From NCBI GenBank assembly GCA_029532415.1, contig JAQOTA010000050.1, positions 3,472,001 to 3,536,000 on the forward strand: a DNA stretch of 64,000 bases, read 5' to 3'. How positions within the stretch are numbered: position 1 is the stretch's first letter; each line of letters starts with the position of its first letter. The notes beneath the pieces are model-generated. The model made no database searches, was not told the DNA's origin, and saw nothing but the letters and a program-made list of their open reading frames with translations. Of the stretch, positions 37,695 through 48,499 are shown in pieces. The stretch is from Marasmius tenuissimus (lineage: Eukaryota > Basidiomycota > Agaricomycetes > Agaricales > Marasmiaceae). A program made the position numbers and the translations under genes.

Positions 37695-38946
37695 ATGTCT
37701 CTGTCCCTACCTATTGAAGATCTCTCAAGACTCAAAGTCACTGCGCACTTATCACCATCTGGTCAGCCTGTTCTGTCTCTGACCCTCAGAGCCACTCCTC
37801 CATCGCCACCCTCAATACCACCCTCAAGTGGCATCTATGTTAGCTTTGAACGGTCGATGGAAAACGGGTGCTGGTCGCTCGTCATGAACACTACAATGCA
37901 TACGAATAATGACCTTGGCAAGAGCGACCCTGGCATGTTCTCGAGTTCCCCTTCTGGCACCTCAGGTGAGCCAGCCTCGATCACTGGAGATACGATAAGT
38001 GCTGAAGGGAAAGCTTTCTTTCAGAGACGCTATTGAACTCTTCTAATCGTGAGTGTATCGATCACGCCTACGCTTATCGGACACTTGACTGACTCGCATG
38101 CAGAATCCACCGTTTCTACGACAGCGATACCGAACCTAGCAGAATCACCTCTGCTGGGGGTTGGGGAGCTGGGGAGGAAACCGAGCTTGGAAGCTTCGTC
38201 CTTGCTTGCATGGCTTCACTCCCAGAAAGAGATCGCTTCCGTGGACAACACTGACATTGACTTGTCGTTTGGGTTCAATGCACCCCTTTCCCTCAACTCA
38301 GGTAAGCGACGATCTGTCTTCGATGAGCCTCCGCCCTGAATCATCAGCGCCTATGTGTATAGGATCTGTACAGTCTTCCCCAATACCTGCAGCCGGATCA
38401 TCCTACGATATGCTGTTTCCGGGCGTAATACCCGGCGTATTCCCCTCGCAAGTCCCACAAGTTCCAGACTTCAATACGCTCCAACCGCCGTCCACACCGC
38501 CATCCTCTTCAGATCACTGTCAGGACGACGAAGAATCCGACGCCTCATCATCTCTCATGAGCGAGCGCCAGGAGCGCGGTAATAAACGTAAACGCCGCAA
38601 CCTCCCTTGCTTGGAGCCTACGTGCAGTCGACACTTCATGAACGAGCATACTAGGGAAAAACATATGCAAACTCATCGTGATAAGCCTAGAAGGTCGTTT
38701 CCCTGCACGATGGGATGCTCGGAACAGTTCTCTAGACAGCATGATCGCTTTAGACACGAAGTGGCGAAACACGGCTATCAAAGCGAATGGACCTGCGATG
38801 AATGTCACGGATTTTTCTCCAGCGAGAAGTCCCGCAGCTCACACAAGTGTACAAAGGGTGGGCGTTGGAAGATTAGCGTTCCAAAGTGGGTCAATATGCA
38901 TTCTGGCCGGGCAGAAGATGCTAAAGTGTTGTTTCTCAGGTCTTGA
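37695..38946 (+). CDS. C2H2 zinc-finger protein, three fingers
   Basis: Exon 1 starts MSLSLPIEDLSRLKVTAHLS; short introns near 37966-38023, 38049-38102 and 38303-38349 keep the frame. The N-terminal half is Ser/Pro-rich and disordered, with DIDLSFGFNAPL a possible activation segment. After a basic NLS-like RGNKRKRRN come a first finger (C-x4-C...HTREKHMQTH), a second (FPCTMGCSEQFSRQHDRFRHEVAKH) and an incomplete third (WTCDECHGFF...SHKC, ending His-x-Cys). It is probably a DNA-binding transcription factor. Orthology is not recognised. I chose the first ATG that opens the continuous frame; an upstream frame from about 37623 is possible. Confidence 0.82.
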
Positions 38947-40040
38947 TCTGGTAATCGAGTCTTTCCTTTTCTCGCATGGGTCCTAGATTAACAGCGTATC
39001 TGACAATCTGCAATATGTACACAGTGTAGCACTACCAGTCGGTCATATGAATAGCACCGCGATCCACGGATGCGGGATGCACAAAGACTAATATGATGTA
39101 TTGTACTCACTTTACTTGTTCGAATCGTGGATTCCCTATCTATCACGGTGACCAACAACATCCGTATGTGCCCTTATGAGCTAACCGAGGCTAATTGTCG
39201 CCCGGCAAGTCCTTGAAACAGATACGCCTCGGAGTTTGTTCTGATGGAATGTCCCTGGAGGATTAGAGGGGCAATAAAAATAGCACTACGACGCCGACTG
39301 ATAAGACGAAGTAACTTGTGGCAGACTTCCCGATGACTTGCAATCATTGTGGAGCCTTTGGCGGGCCATACGGCATCCGAGGCGGATGCTGGCAGACGCT
39401 GGCAGGGAGTTCCTGGCCGACCTGTAACATGTACTATGTGGAGAGGGTGGAGAAGGTCGGGGAACTGAATTTTGAGGTGATCACGAAAGATCGTTGCTAG
39501 ATGGCAAGTTGGAAGTGCTCCCTGACACCTTTGACATCCTCGGAGCATCTGTGAGGCTCTCTTTCCTCGTGGCTCACGACATAAACGGCAATTGCCCGCT
39601 ATCATATGTGTCCTTTAATCATCGATCATTGATTGGTTTTCAGGAGATGAGAGCTGTGGCCCGTGTCACAGAGGCTCTACGGGAGTTCGGGACGGTAAAA
39701 TTTCAACCGCATCATGCAGTCAGCGGACCCATTGTACAGTAGCAGTAGGATTGGGCCAAGATAGGTTAGAATAGCTATAGTTGAAGACAACGCTTGGAGC
39801 AATGAACCCGACACGGAGCCTGGAGGTGAGGCTTTGAAGGTGAAAACGTGGGAAATACTATCCAACAGGAATGTTAGTTCGGGCTACGGCCCGGGGTTAA
39901 CCGTCGAGTGACTCCCAGTCCACGGCTGCGACATCACAGTAAAGTATGTCATCACTCCAGTGAAGGCTTACAGTCATACCAGTGCGTGCGTCGGTCATAA
40001 AACTCTCCACAACTATACGAGCCCGCCTTTTATCTTCGCA
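38947..40040. other. Intergenic region, no gene assigned
   Basis: Only short frames occur. One at 39318-39500 starts MADFPMTCNHCGAFGG, with a CxxC and further Cys residues, but has no splice-supported continuation or family match. I leave the region unassigned; a small gene or a decayed gene cannot be excluded. Confidence 0.4.
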
Positions 40041-41032
40041 ATGGAACAATCCACGTCCATCAACCCTGCTGAGGCGGCTGAAAGACGCCAGCGCGAGTCT
40101 TCTCAACGACGATCTCTTGTAGATGAGCGGGCTGAACACGAGAAACGTCAACACTTTCGGAGGCTAGTAGATCCAGGAATAATGCGACCGAATGCCGCTC
40201 CACAAGCCCTCGAATCTCTCAAAGTAAATTCATCACACGCTACCCCACCTATACCCTATCATTGATATGGTGTTCTGTTTAACACGTACCCAGACGATCC
40301 AGAAACTCTGCCAGAATATCGTCGACAATCCTGACAACGAGAAATATCAGAAGATCAAATCTACGAATTCGAAGATCGAGAAAGATATTATCTCTCCGAA
40401 AGGGACGGTCGAGCTCTTGCGTGAAGTATTTACCCCTATCCTAACGACAGAGGACATATGTTGACTTGCACGCAGCTTGGTTTCCGACCAGAAGTGAGTC
40501 ATCTATCTATATCCAGGGCCTTGAACATCGACGTAACACAAGTACCTCAAAGGTTGAAGAGTTTCAGCCTTATTACAAGTTCAATCCCGCGCATATGAAG
40601 GACCTACAGATCGGCTCTAAAATCATTGGTGAGACCCTACAAATACATATCGAGAAAGAGGAACGAGCTGCTTCCGCACGACGGCTCGAGAAGGAGGCTA
40701 GGGCCCAGGCTGCGGAAAAGGTCATCTTTTTGTCTTGACATTGCAACTTCCGCTCAATCATTCACTCCAAATGTGTCGCCACGCAGGTCAAGCTTGCGTT
40801 CATGGATGACCGCAGAGCGAAATCAGAGCTTGATGAAAGGGAGAAAGAACTCCGTGAAGCTCGGGTTGCGGCTGCGGCAAGGCGTTCAGAGGGGGGGACA
40901 CAACCCCAACAACAGAGCCAGGCGGAAGATGACGAGGGCCCGGACAATCAGACCTCAGTCTCGGTGCCGGGTCCAGGGCGTACGCTCGGCGGAAGTCCCC
41001 CGCCTTACACTGACCGAAACGAAGACGATTGA
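40041..41032 (+). CDS. PUB-domain protein with coiled coil and PPPY tail
   Basis: Starts MEQSTSINPAEAAERRQRES. A PUB/PUG-type helical domain reads TIQKLCQNIVDNPDNEKYQK, then KGTVELLRE-LGFRPE joined across an intron at about 40410-40472. Further introns near 40492-40552 and 40729-40786 keep the frame. A charged helix follows (IEKEERAASARRLEKEARA and KSELDEREKELREARVAAA), then a Gln-rich linker and a C-terminal GGSPPPYTD, a PPxY motif that could bind WW domains of NEDD4/Rsp5 ligases. PUB domains bind the C-terminal tail of the AAA ATPase Cdc48/p97, so an adaptor role in ubiquitin-dependent unfolding is inferred. About 250 residues. I do not recognise a named orthologue. Confidence 0.75.
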
Positions 41033-41138
41033 CGACTGTATTATTGTAGTGAACGTATATATGAGATATAAATACTAAGTAACAAGCAAAATCAACGAGG
41101 TACATTCTACATGGAGTACACCTACCACACGCGATAGT

Positions 41139-44100
41139 CTATGCGGGCCGTGAAGGAAGCGGGGGTCTGGGAGGCATGGGGAACTTGTTGGCTAAAGATA
41201 GAACGGATGGTTCTCCTTCACCACTAGCACCAGCTCGAGCATCAGCGTTGATTGCGCGGACTCGTTGTAATACCAGACTATCTCGTTTTCTGGGTGTGGG
41301 GACAGGTGATTCGGTGGTCGGAGGTTCAGATCGATCCTGAAACCTCTTTCTCGACGTATCGGATAAGGAGCTCGAACGTGCCAAAGGAGCAATCACTTCT
41401 CGCTCATCGACGGCGGGTAACCTGTTGCCCCTACTCGATGCGTGGACACGAGAGGTCGAGTTTGATGCAACCGACGAGACGGATCTGCGAAGTGGCTGGG
41501 GGACAGGTGGAAGTGGTTGTGAAGGTGGATCGCCGGGAGAAATTCGACTCCGAATGATCGACTTTGGGGATTCGGCCTCAGCCATAGAGAGCCTATAGCT
41601 GTTGGGGCGCGAAGGAAGTCCTCTACTAGGAGACAGTGCTACGCTGACTGGTCTTCCCATGATAGAACTGGACCTTGAAGCCGGGCGCACCACGTTCTGA
41701 GCCTCCTCTCCGTCTCGGACACCCGCACCTTGCCGAACGGGGGAAAGCGCGTAAGTTCCACTGGGTGTGCTCACGGCGGTGGTCACTGGGAAGACCTCTT
41801 CATGTAATCGGCGGTGCGTTTTAGATGGACCGGTTTTGATCACCAATTGGGCAACGCCAAACACTTGTCGATGTAGTTGAGCATGGGTTGGCCTCTGTCT
41901 TCGTGCCGAGGGGATGCCATGCATGATGGGCTTTACCGTCGGCCACAAGGAAAAGAACGGGTAAACAGGTGAATCTAAGAATAGGTCAGATAATTGATCC
42001 AGCATCTTCGAACCCTTTTGATGGCGGTTTCAAACGTACATAGTTCAAACGCCGGATAATCCGCGCGAATCCTTGTATTCACTTCAATCACCTTCGCATT
42101 GCAACCGGAGACCGACGGGTAGATGTCGAAGTGGGGGTAGACAGCAGGGTCTGGATATTGTTTAGACGATGAATGTCACAATAGAAACGCGGGTGCTTAC
42201 AGAGGGTGAAAAAGGGATAGGAAACACTTGAGATGACACTATCTGTCGGATCGCTTGTTGCCGGGTCTGAAGAGATTCATTTGAGCATTGAGTGTCAGTT
42301 TATCGGCACCTTTACTGATTACTCACAGAGGTTGAAGACAGGATATTCAACAACCAGGCCTGGAACAGTTTGCTGGTAATGAACCTGCCCTGACAGCGCT
42401 GGGTAAAGATTGAAATGCGGGTACGTGGGAGGATCTGTTGCGTAAAACTCAGTTGAAGAAGTCGATCGGTGACGAAGTGGTGCGTACAGAGATCGAAGAA
42501 TGGGTAGTGTGCTGACAGGCTCGGCGTGCCTTCAGGGAGTACTTTATTGTCGAGTGAGTTGGTCACTGAAGGGTAGATAAGAATGTCCGGGTATTCATAT
42601 TGGCCTTGTGCAAGATGCCTCAGTAGGGAAAGAACAGGATACAGCGCCGAGGGTGACTTACAAAGCGTTATCCCTGATGGCGGTCCCAGCGAGGCGACCC
42701 TTTTACGGCCATCATCTCTAGATGGGTAGAGGTCGAAATAGGGATAGTGTTGCTCCACAGAAGGTCGAGTATCCTTGGGTAAGTCATGATAGATCGTAAG
42801 GAAAGGGTAGACAGGTCGGTCTGGACCGGGCCGTCAGCCAATGTGCATGCAACAAGAAAAGGGGAGACTTACAGAGGACAATTATTGGGTAATGAACCTC
42901 TACGTGATTCGGAATTCCTGACTTGGAGGCTATGTTCTCGTAAGTAAGAGTATCACCACAAATTTTGGCGAACATTACAGGTTTCTGTCTTTGCTTCCTT
43001 TGAGAAATTGACATCCCTGTGGTCCACCGGCTCCAACGCGTTGCACAATACTGACGGGTACAGGTCAAAATGAGGATACACCGCGGAGTCTGGATAAATA
43101 AAGTATAAGCGGAGATGCGTCAGGACATTCAATGCACTTACACAAATTGAAGAAGGGGTATCGTTGTCTGTTTTCCACAACCTCAACTTGAAGCGCTGCC
43201 GGGGGGTAGATCTCTTGAAGATTCCACGGGTACACAGCGGAGTCTTGGTCGTCATGAGGACCTCGAGCAGCGTCTAAGAAAGGGGCAGGACTCACATATG
43301 CGGAATACAGGATAAGCATCAGGCAAACGCGTGTTACATTCCTCGGACTTCGACAAGACATCGACACCTGGTTCAATGGCCGGATCTTTGAGGCGGTTGA
43401 GTACACGAAGTAGGGCCCAACCAGAGTGGTACTTACACAAATCGAAGTTGGGATAAACAGCTCTATGTCGCGTCTCGTGCCTCTTTACAGCTGAAGCGAT
43501 CGGGTAGATGTTCTCTAGATTCCCTGGGTAGGTCGCCGGGTCTGAGGTAGCGTCAGATATTTGTTTACTGTCATATGAGCGAGATACATACACAGATCAA
43601 AGAATGGATAGCTGGGCTTCAATGTCACTTGAACAACGTTGTCCAATTTTTTGATCGCTTCCACAACTGCCGCTCGGATGGCAGGATATATGTGTAGGAG
43701 GTTGTCGGGATACCCTGTAGCACCGCGATCAGAAAGTCTAGTTGATGATTTGAGCGGGATGGGAGCACATACCCAGGGAAACCTCGACTGTGGCCGAGAT
43801 TGATGGCGGATATATTGCGTGCAAGTTGTACGGATAGCATGCAGGATCTGTGGGATGTTTCAATGACTAGAAAGGGGCGAAAGCAGTAGACTTACACAAG
43901 TCAAAGTATGGATACCCAAGTTGCAAACTAACCCCGGATGTCTTCATAACGGGGGGATATAATTCGAAGTCAGGGTACCCAGCTGGGAAAAACAGAAAAC
44001 CGTTTGTCAAGACCAGGAGAGCCCGAGGACCGAAAACACGTACCATTTCTACCGCCATGGCCGCGTTCCGGATAGGCCGCTCTGCTCTGGGTGTAGGGCC

Positions 44101-46299
44101 AACCATGTTCCCAAGGATCGGAGACGAGAATAGCAGGTTGGGTGCGATATGGCCAGTTATGAGCCCAAGGGTCCTTGGCTCCACGAGAAACCTCCTTGCT
44201 CGAGCTTCCTTCAACAAGAGGATTCTGACTGTGATAGGGCCATCCATGACTCCAAGGTCCACCCAGATTGGAACCACCTTCAATGTCTTCTCCGACTGTT
44301 TGTTGACTGACATGGTAAGGCCAACCGTGATTCCAAGGTCCGTTCGCATCGTTTGTGTCCATTGTACGAAATGCCATACCCTCAACACGCGGGGAGTTCT
44401 GAGAAGGAACATGGTAGGGCCATCCGTGATTCCAGGGAGTAGCATCAGTAAGGTTCTCTTCTCCGGCGTGGTAGGGCCACCCATGAATCCACGGTAAGTG
44501 CGCATTTGGTGCCCCTTCGTCAAACGCTCTTTGGCCGGCATCGGGAGTAGACACATAGAATGGAGTCGTCGGGCTGGGGGGATATGAAAGAGGGGCTCCC
44601 CAGCTGGTCACAGTGGAAGGTGTAACAGGACGACTGAAAGCGCCTCGGTCACCAAGGTGTACTGAAATGACTTGGCTAGCGACGGACTCGACGGGTGAAG
44701 AGGGCCAAGAGGAAGGTCCCCACGAAGTAGCTGTCGTAGGGGTTGTCGGTCGGCTGAATGTAAGTCGATAAGGCAGATCTACGGAAGAAACCCCCCCGTC
44801 AGAGTACGGTGAAAGTGGGTACTCAGAGGGAGGTCCCCAGGTCGTCACTGTAGACGGCGTGAGGGGGATATCCTCGAACAGACGACGCGCAATATCAGGT
44901 GTGAAGATCCTCAGAGAGCTAGGGGCCGGAGAAGGTAGAGTGTAATCAGAAGGACCGAAAGAGGTAACAGTGGAGGGTGTCAGGCAAACGGAGCCTTGAT
45001 TACGTTGAGCAAGGTGCACGGAAGGGACTCGGTCCCAAGAAGAAAGGGATAGCGTCTCGTCGTAATCGGGGGGACCTTGCGATGACACAGACCACGCGAA
45101 ATCCTCAAGGTTGAGTTCGCTGTCTTCATCAACATCGCCAATCGTGACGTCGTTGGGAATGTTTGCAGGCTCAAGACTGGTCTGACCTTGCTTGATGGCA
45201 AGCGAGGTAGCAGTCAAGGATGCACTAACCCTCCAGGTGTTCACGCGTTTCTCCAGATCATGTTTGGCAGTTTTAGGCTCGTCCTCCTGGAAGATTGGTG
45301 AGAGCACTTGAGTTTGCACAACTTGTTCGGGAGGTGAAAGCCCCGAACGGGAAGATGGGCGAGAGAAAGATCTGTGGGAAGGTTCCAACCGGTCAACGAG
45401 AGATAATTTTCGCGGTATGTGACGAGCTGTAGACTGGGGGGCCAATGAGGATGTGTCGCCTTCTTCATCCCGGGGAAGGAGCTCAGCCTCGGTATGTCTG
45501 CTGTCTGAGCGGAAATGTGCCAGAGATGGTGCCGTGGACGGAACGACGGACATAGGAATATCCATATGCTCGCGTTGGGAAGATGAGAGCCATGCGTGGT
45601 ACCAACGAGCGAACCTCAGGTCGAGGTCGAATTCAAGCTTTCCGCAAATGGGGGGTTTCTGTGGGGACTCTGGCGATAGTGCCCATCCCCATATCATTTG
45701 CCATGAGTCTTCCGAGATCCTGGGTGTGGAGGCGACACCGTTTTCTGAAAAGTGAAAATAAAGGCAGATACCGGCTGTGCTCGGGAAATTGAATTCCCGT
45801 GCAATGGCTGACAACTGGCCATACATCTGCATGGGCTCTGAGTAAGAGGTATCGTAGTGACAATGGAAAGACCAACAGTAGGAAAAAGAGGCATCAACAT
45901 TCCCTGCCCAAGTCGATGCCGAGGACCCTGAGAAAGGGTGTGTCCAAGCTGGCCATGTTCTTGAAGTAGAATAGGCGGAGGAATGACGATGATAAACGAT
46001 TTGGTGCTCCGCTGGACTGTTCTTTCTTTTGCTTCACGAAGTCCCGATGAGTGGTAAGGAATTGAGGGCCCACGTCGAACTCGAGAGCCCATAGAGTCAT
46101 AAGGACTGTGGTGATGGTGAAAAAAGTCGCCCTCCGAATGAAACGCTTCTATGCCTCCTGCAACAGAAGCTGAAGGTTCGTGAATCGGTGCTGGGGGCCC
46201 ACCCGCGTCGGAGTTCGTCTCTGGTGGACTCACGGGCAACGCACGGGGGAATTCAAAAGGAGAGGGCTTGTGAAAGGGCGAAGCAGTGAGTCTTGACAT
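41139..46299 (-). CDS. Large repeat protein with PWxHxWPY and YPxFxLY modules, unknown function
   Basis: Starts MSRLTASPFHKPSPFEFPRA at 46299 and ends at 41139. After a Pro/Ser-rich N-terminus and an intron at about 46020-45935 comes a 1.9 kb exon. It holds a conserved-looking block (EFNFPSTAGICLYFHF, then FDLDLRFARWYHAWL), a long disordered section, four TP-[ST]-T-x-T-x-[WF]-G units (about 44970-44590) and six PW-x-H-x-WPY units (about 44500-44088). Downstream are about 13 small exons (43982-41974), each with YP-x-F-x-L-Y motifs, then a final 0.8 kb exon with a Ser/Arg/Pro-rich tail ending PPRPPLPSRPA. No signal peptide or membrane span. I do not recognise the family; the repeats suggest a structural or multivalent binding protein. 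Shares a 556 bp promoter with CSN4. Confidence 0.72.
41950..43982 (-). repeat. Array of YPxFxLY modules on small symmetrical exons
   Basis: On the minus strand, exons such as 43982-43896, 43847-43773, 43714-43592, 43541-43437 and 42150-42040 are all multiples of three. Most junctions are phase 1 and most split a Tyr codon as T|AY, so a module typically ends YP-x-F-x-L and the next begins with that Tyr in Y-P-A-x-YP. Examples are GYPYFDL, SYPFFDL, VYPNFDL, RYPFFNL, HYPYFDL and EYPVFNL at exon ends, and YPGNLENIYP, YPWNLQEIYP, YPHFDLYPSV and YPHFNLYPAL at exon starts. Introns are about 50-60 nt. Confidence 0.82.
44088..44500 (-). repeat. Six tandem PWxHxWPY units
   Basis: Within the large exon, six copies of Pro-Trp-x-His-x-Trp-Pro-Tyr occur: PWIHGWPY, PWNHGWPY (twice), PWSHGWPY, PWAHNWPY and PWEHGWPY. 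They are separated by 15-35 residues of unrelated, polar sequence. Linkers diverge while the octamer is nearly fixed, which argues for selection on the motif itself. Confidence 0.85.
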
Positions 46300-46855
46300 T
46301 ACACCAGGTAACGAAAACGGAGACCAATGTACGAAAAGTGAGGGACGTGAAGGGGAAAGGGAAAGAGAGGATCGTGTGGGACTCGTTCAAGGCCAACTTG
46401 GGACTAGTTACGAGCTGTTACAGGTTATAAAAGATGTGCGGAGTGAGTGATTGATGAGCTGGCTAGCTCATGATGGACGCCGGCGTACCTGTAAGCCCTT
46501 AAAACCCTGCCTTCACGCGGATCCAAACAGATGAAGTTCAAGATTGTCGCACAGCGCTGAAAGCGAACGAAATCAAGTTTTGAAGAACCAAGAAAAGCAA
46601 GAAATAAAGGTTATCGAAACCCAAGGTGCGCTGAGCCTGCAGCGGCCGTTTCGGGATGTCGAGGGCTGTCGAATACAGTCGATGGTTGCAGGGCAACTAG
46701 TGAGCATCTTCGCACTAAAGCCGCCATCGGCAAAGCACTGAGTGGTCATTTTGGGAAGGAAATTCCCACACGTACGCGATCGCGCCTCACAGTCATCGAC
46801 ACATTTATTGCGCAAGCATCCTCATTGTTCAACTCCTCCAACAAAACCTTCCGCA
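46300..46855. promoter_or_regulatory. Shared promoter of the repeat-protein gene and CSN4
   Basis: A 556 bp divergent region with no gene. It contains TATAAAA at 46426-46432 and a CGGCCG at 46643-46648. The TATA is over 400 bp from the CSN4 ATG, so its use is doubtful. Confidence 0.4.
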
Positions 46856-48409
46856 ATGGATGCTGAACTTGCTCAAATCACCTCTTTAGATAACAGATCG
46901 AAGCCCCAGGCTCTTATTAAACTCGTGAACAGCGTCATTACTCGAACAGACCTCTCCACTCTCGCCACCGATCTTCATACTGTCGTCGACTATGTTGTCA
47001 ATCAGGATTCTGTAGGCCTTGTTGTTGGAAGGCAAGTCTTGTCGGAACTCGTGAAGCAACTTGGGGAAGGGGTTATATCAGATCAGGATGTCCAAAAGCG
47101 CGTCGTTGAGGACACCATTGCCACTGTGCAGCCCAAAATCGTGAGCTACGAAGAACAGGTAGGATCAATGATGATTTGTGTTGTATAAGGGACTCAGGAT
47201 TGTTCAGGTCAGCATTCTACGCTTCCAACTCGCAGACATTCTTGAGAACGAAGAAGAGTGGAGTGAAGCAGCACGCGTTCTCATGGCTGTTCCCCTAGAT
47301 TCTGGACACAGGTATGAATGATCAAGTTCCTAGCTCGACATGCTCTTAATTGTACGCTGTTCTTATAGGTCTATGCCGGATAGCGAGAAGATGCGTATCT
47401 ATGTTCGAATTGTCCGACTTCTGCTCGAAGACGAAGATTCCACAATGGCCGAAACCTACTTCAACCGCGCGCAAGGTCTCGTCCACTCTGCGAACAATCG
47501 GGAAGTTGTCTTGCAGTTCAAACTATGCCAAGCAAGGATAAGCGACTACACACGTAAATTCTTGGAGGCAGCGAGAAGTTATCACGAGCTGAGCTACGTG
47601 GGAGAGATAGATGAAGAGGAACGACGACACATGCTGTACGCTTTCCTCCCGGTCGACTCTTTGGGTCTGCTCTACTCACTATCTTGCCAGAACGGCGGCC
47701 GTAACTTGCGCTGTTCTTGCCCCCGCAGGCCCCAACCGATCACGCACCCTAGCATCTTTGTATCGAGATGAACGATCCAGCGAAATCCCTACGTACAACA
47801 TACTCTCCAAGATGTTTTTGGACCACATTCTTCGATCCGCCGAAATCAAGGAATTCGAAAAGACGCTGAAACCCCACCAACTGGCAAAGATTGGCATTTC
47901 TTCCAACGACCATGTCGCATCCTCAACCCATGACGATAGCTCGGGGGATCCAGTGTCAACCCGTACAGGTCCCTCCACTGTTCTTGATCGAGCCGTCATG
48001 GAGCACAATCTCCTTGCATGTTCTCAAGTTTACAACAACATTACCTTCCGTGGACTAGGTACCCTCCTTGATCTGACTCCCGGGGCCGCAGAAACAATGG
48101 CCAGAAGGATGATTGAGCAGGGTAGATTGCGAGGCTCGATAGATCAGGTGGATAAGCTGATCTGGTTCGAGAGCAATCGTGAAGAGGACGATGGACAAGG
48201 ACAAGCGGGCGGCCTTGGTGATGTTGAGAAGGCTGAAGACACTGGGGCACCGTTCACGAAGCGATGGGATGCACAGATCAGGGTGACAGCAGCAAACGTG
48301 AGTTCCTTTAGCAGTAATCATAAATTCCACAAGCTAACTACTTTTTAACTAGGTCGAGTCTATTGTACATCAGTTGTCAGAGAAAGGGCTTATTAGATCC
48401 CAAGCATGA
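46856..48409 (+). CDS. CSN4: COP9 signalosome subunit 4
   Basis: Starts MDAELAQITSLDNRSKPQAL and ends ...VHQLSEKGLIRSQA, with five or so short introns. The helical N-terminal repeats include EEEWSEAARVLMAVPLDSG, TMAETYFNRAQGLVHSANN and FLEAARSYHELSY, the exact pattern of CSN4. The PCI/winged-helix part reads MEHNLLACSQVYNNITFRGL, then GTLLDLTPGAAETMARRMIE and LRGSIDQVDKLIWF. About 430 residues, the family's normal length. CSN4 helps position the CSN5 deneddylase on cullin-RING ligases in the nucleus, so it acts in the same pathway as the DCAF gene at 6.3-8.5 kb. A CGGCCG at 46643-46648 lies about 210 bp upstream. The stop lies 90 bp from the convergent kinase gene. Confidence 0.95.
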
Positions 48410-48499
48410 ATACTTATCGCGAAGGTCTGGCCTTGAGATTGAGCGATGTATCGAGGCATCATTATACACTCTACTGTTATTGAGTTTGTCCGTTGTTAA

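Noticed and set aside
39318..39500. Small Cys-containing frame, possible zinc-binding peptide
   Set aside because: Too short, no splice continuation and no known family.
43867..44556. Separate 229-codon minus-strand gene
   Set aside because: Mostly a wrong-frame reading of the WPY-repeat exon; only its last part coincides with a real repeat exon.
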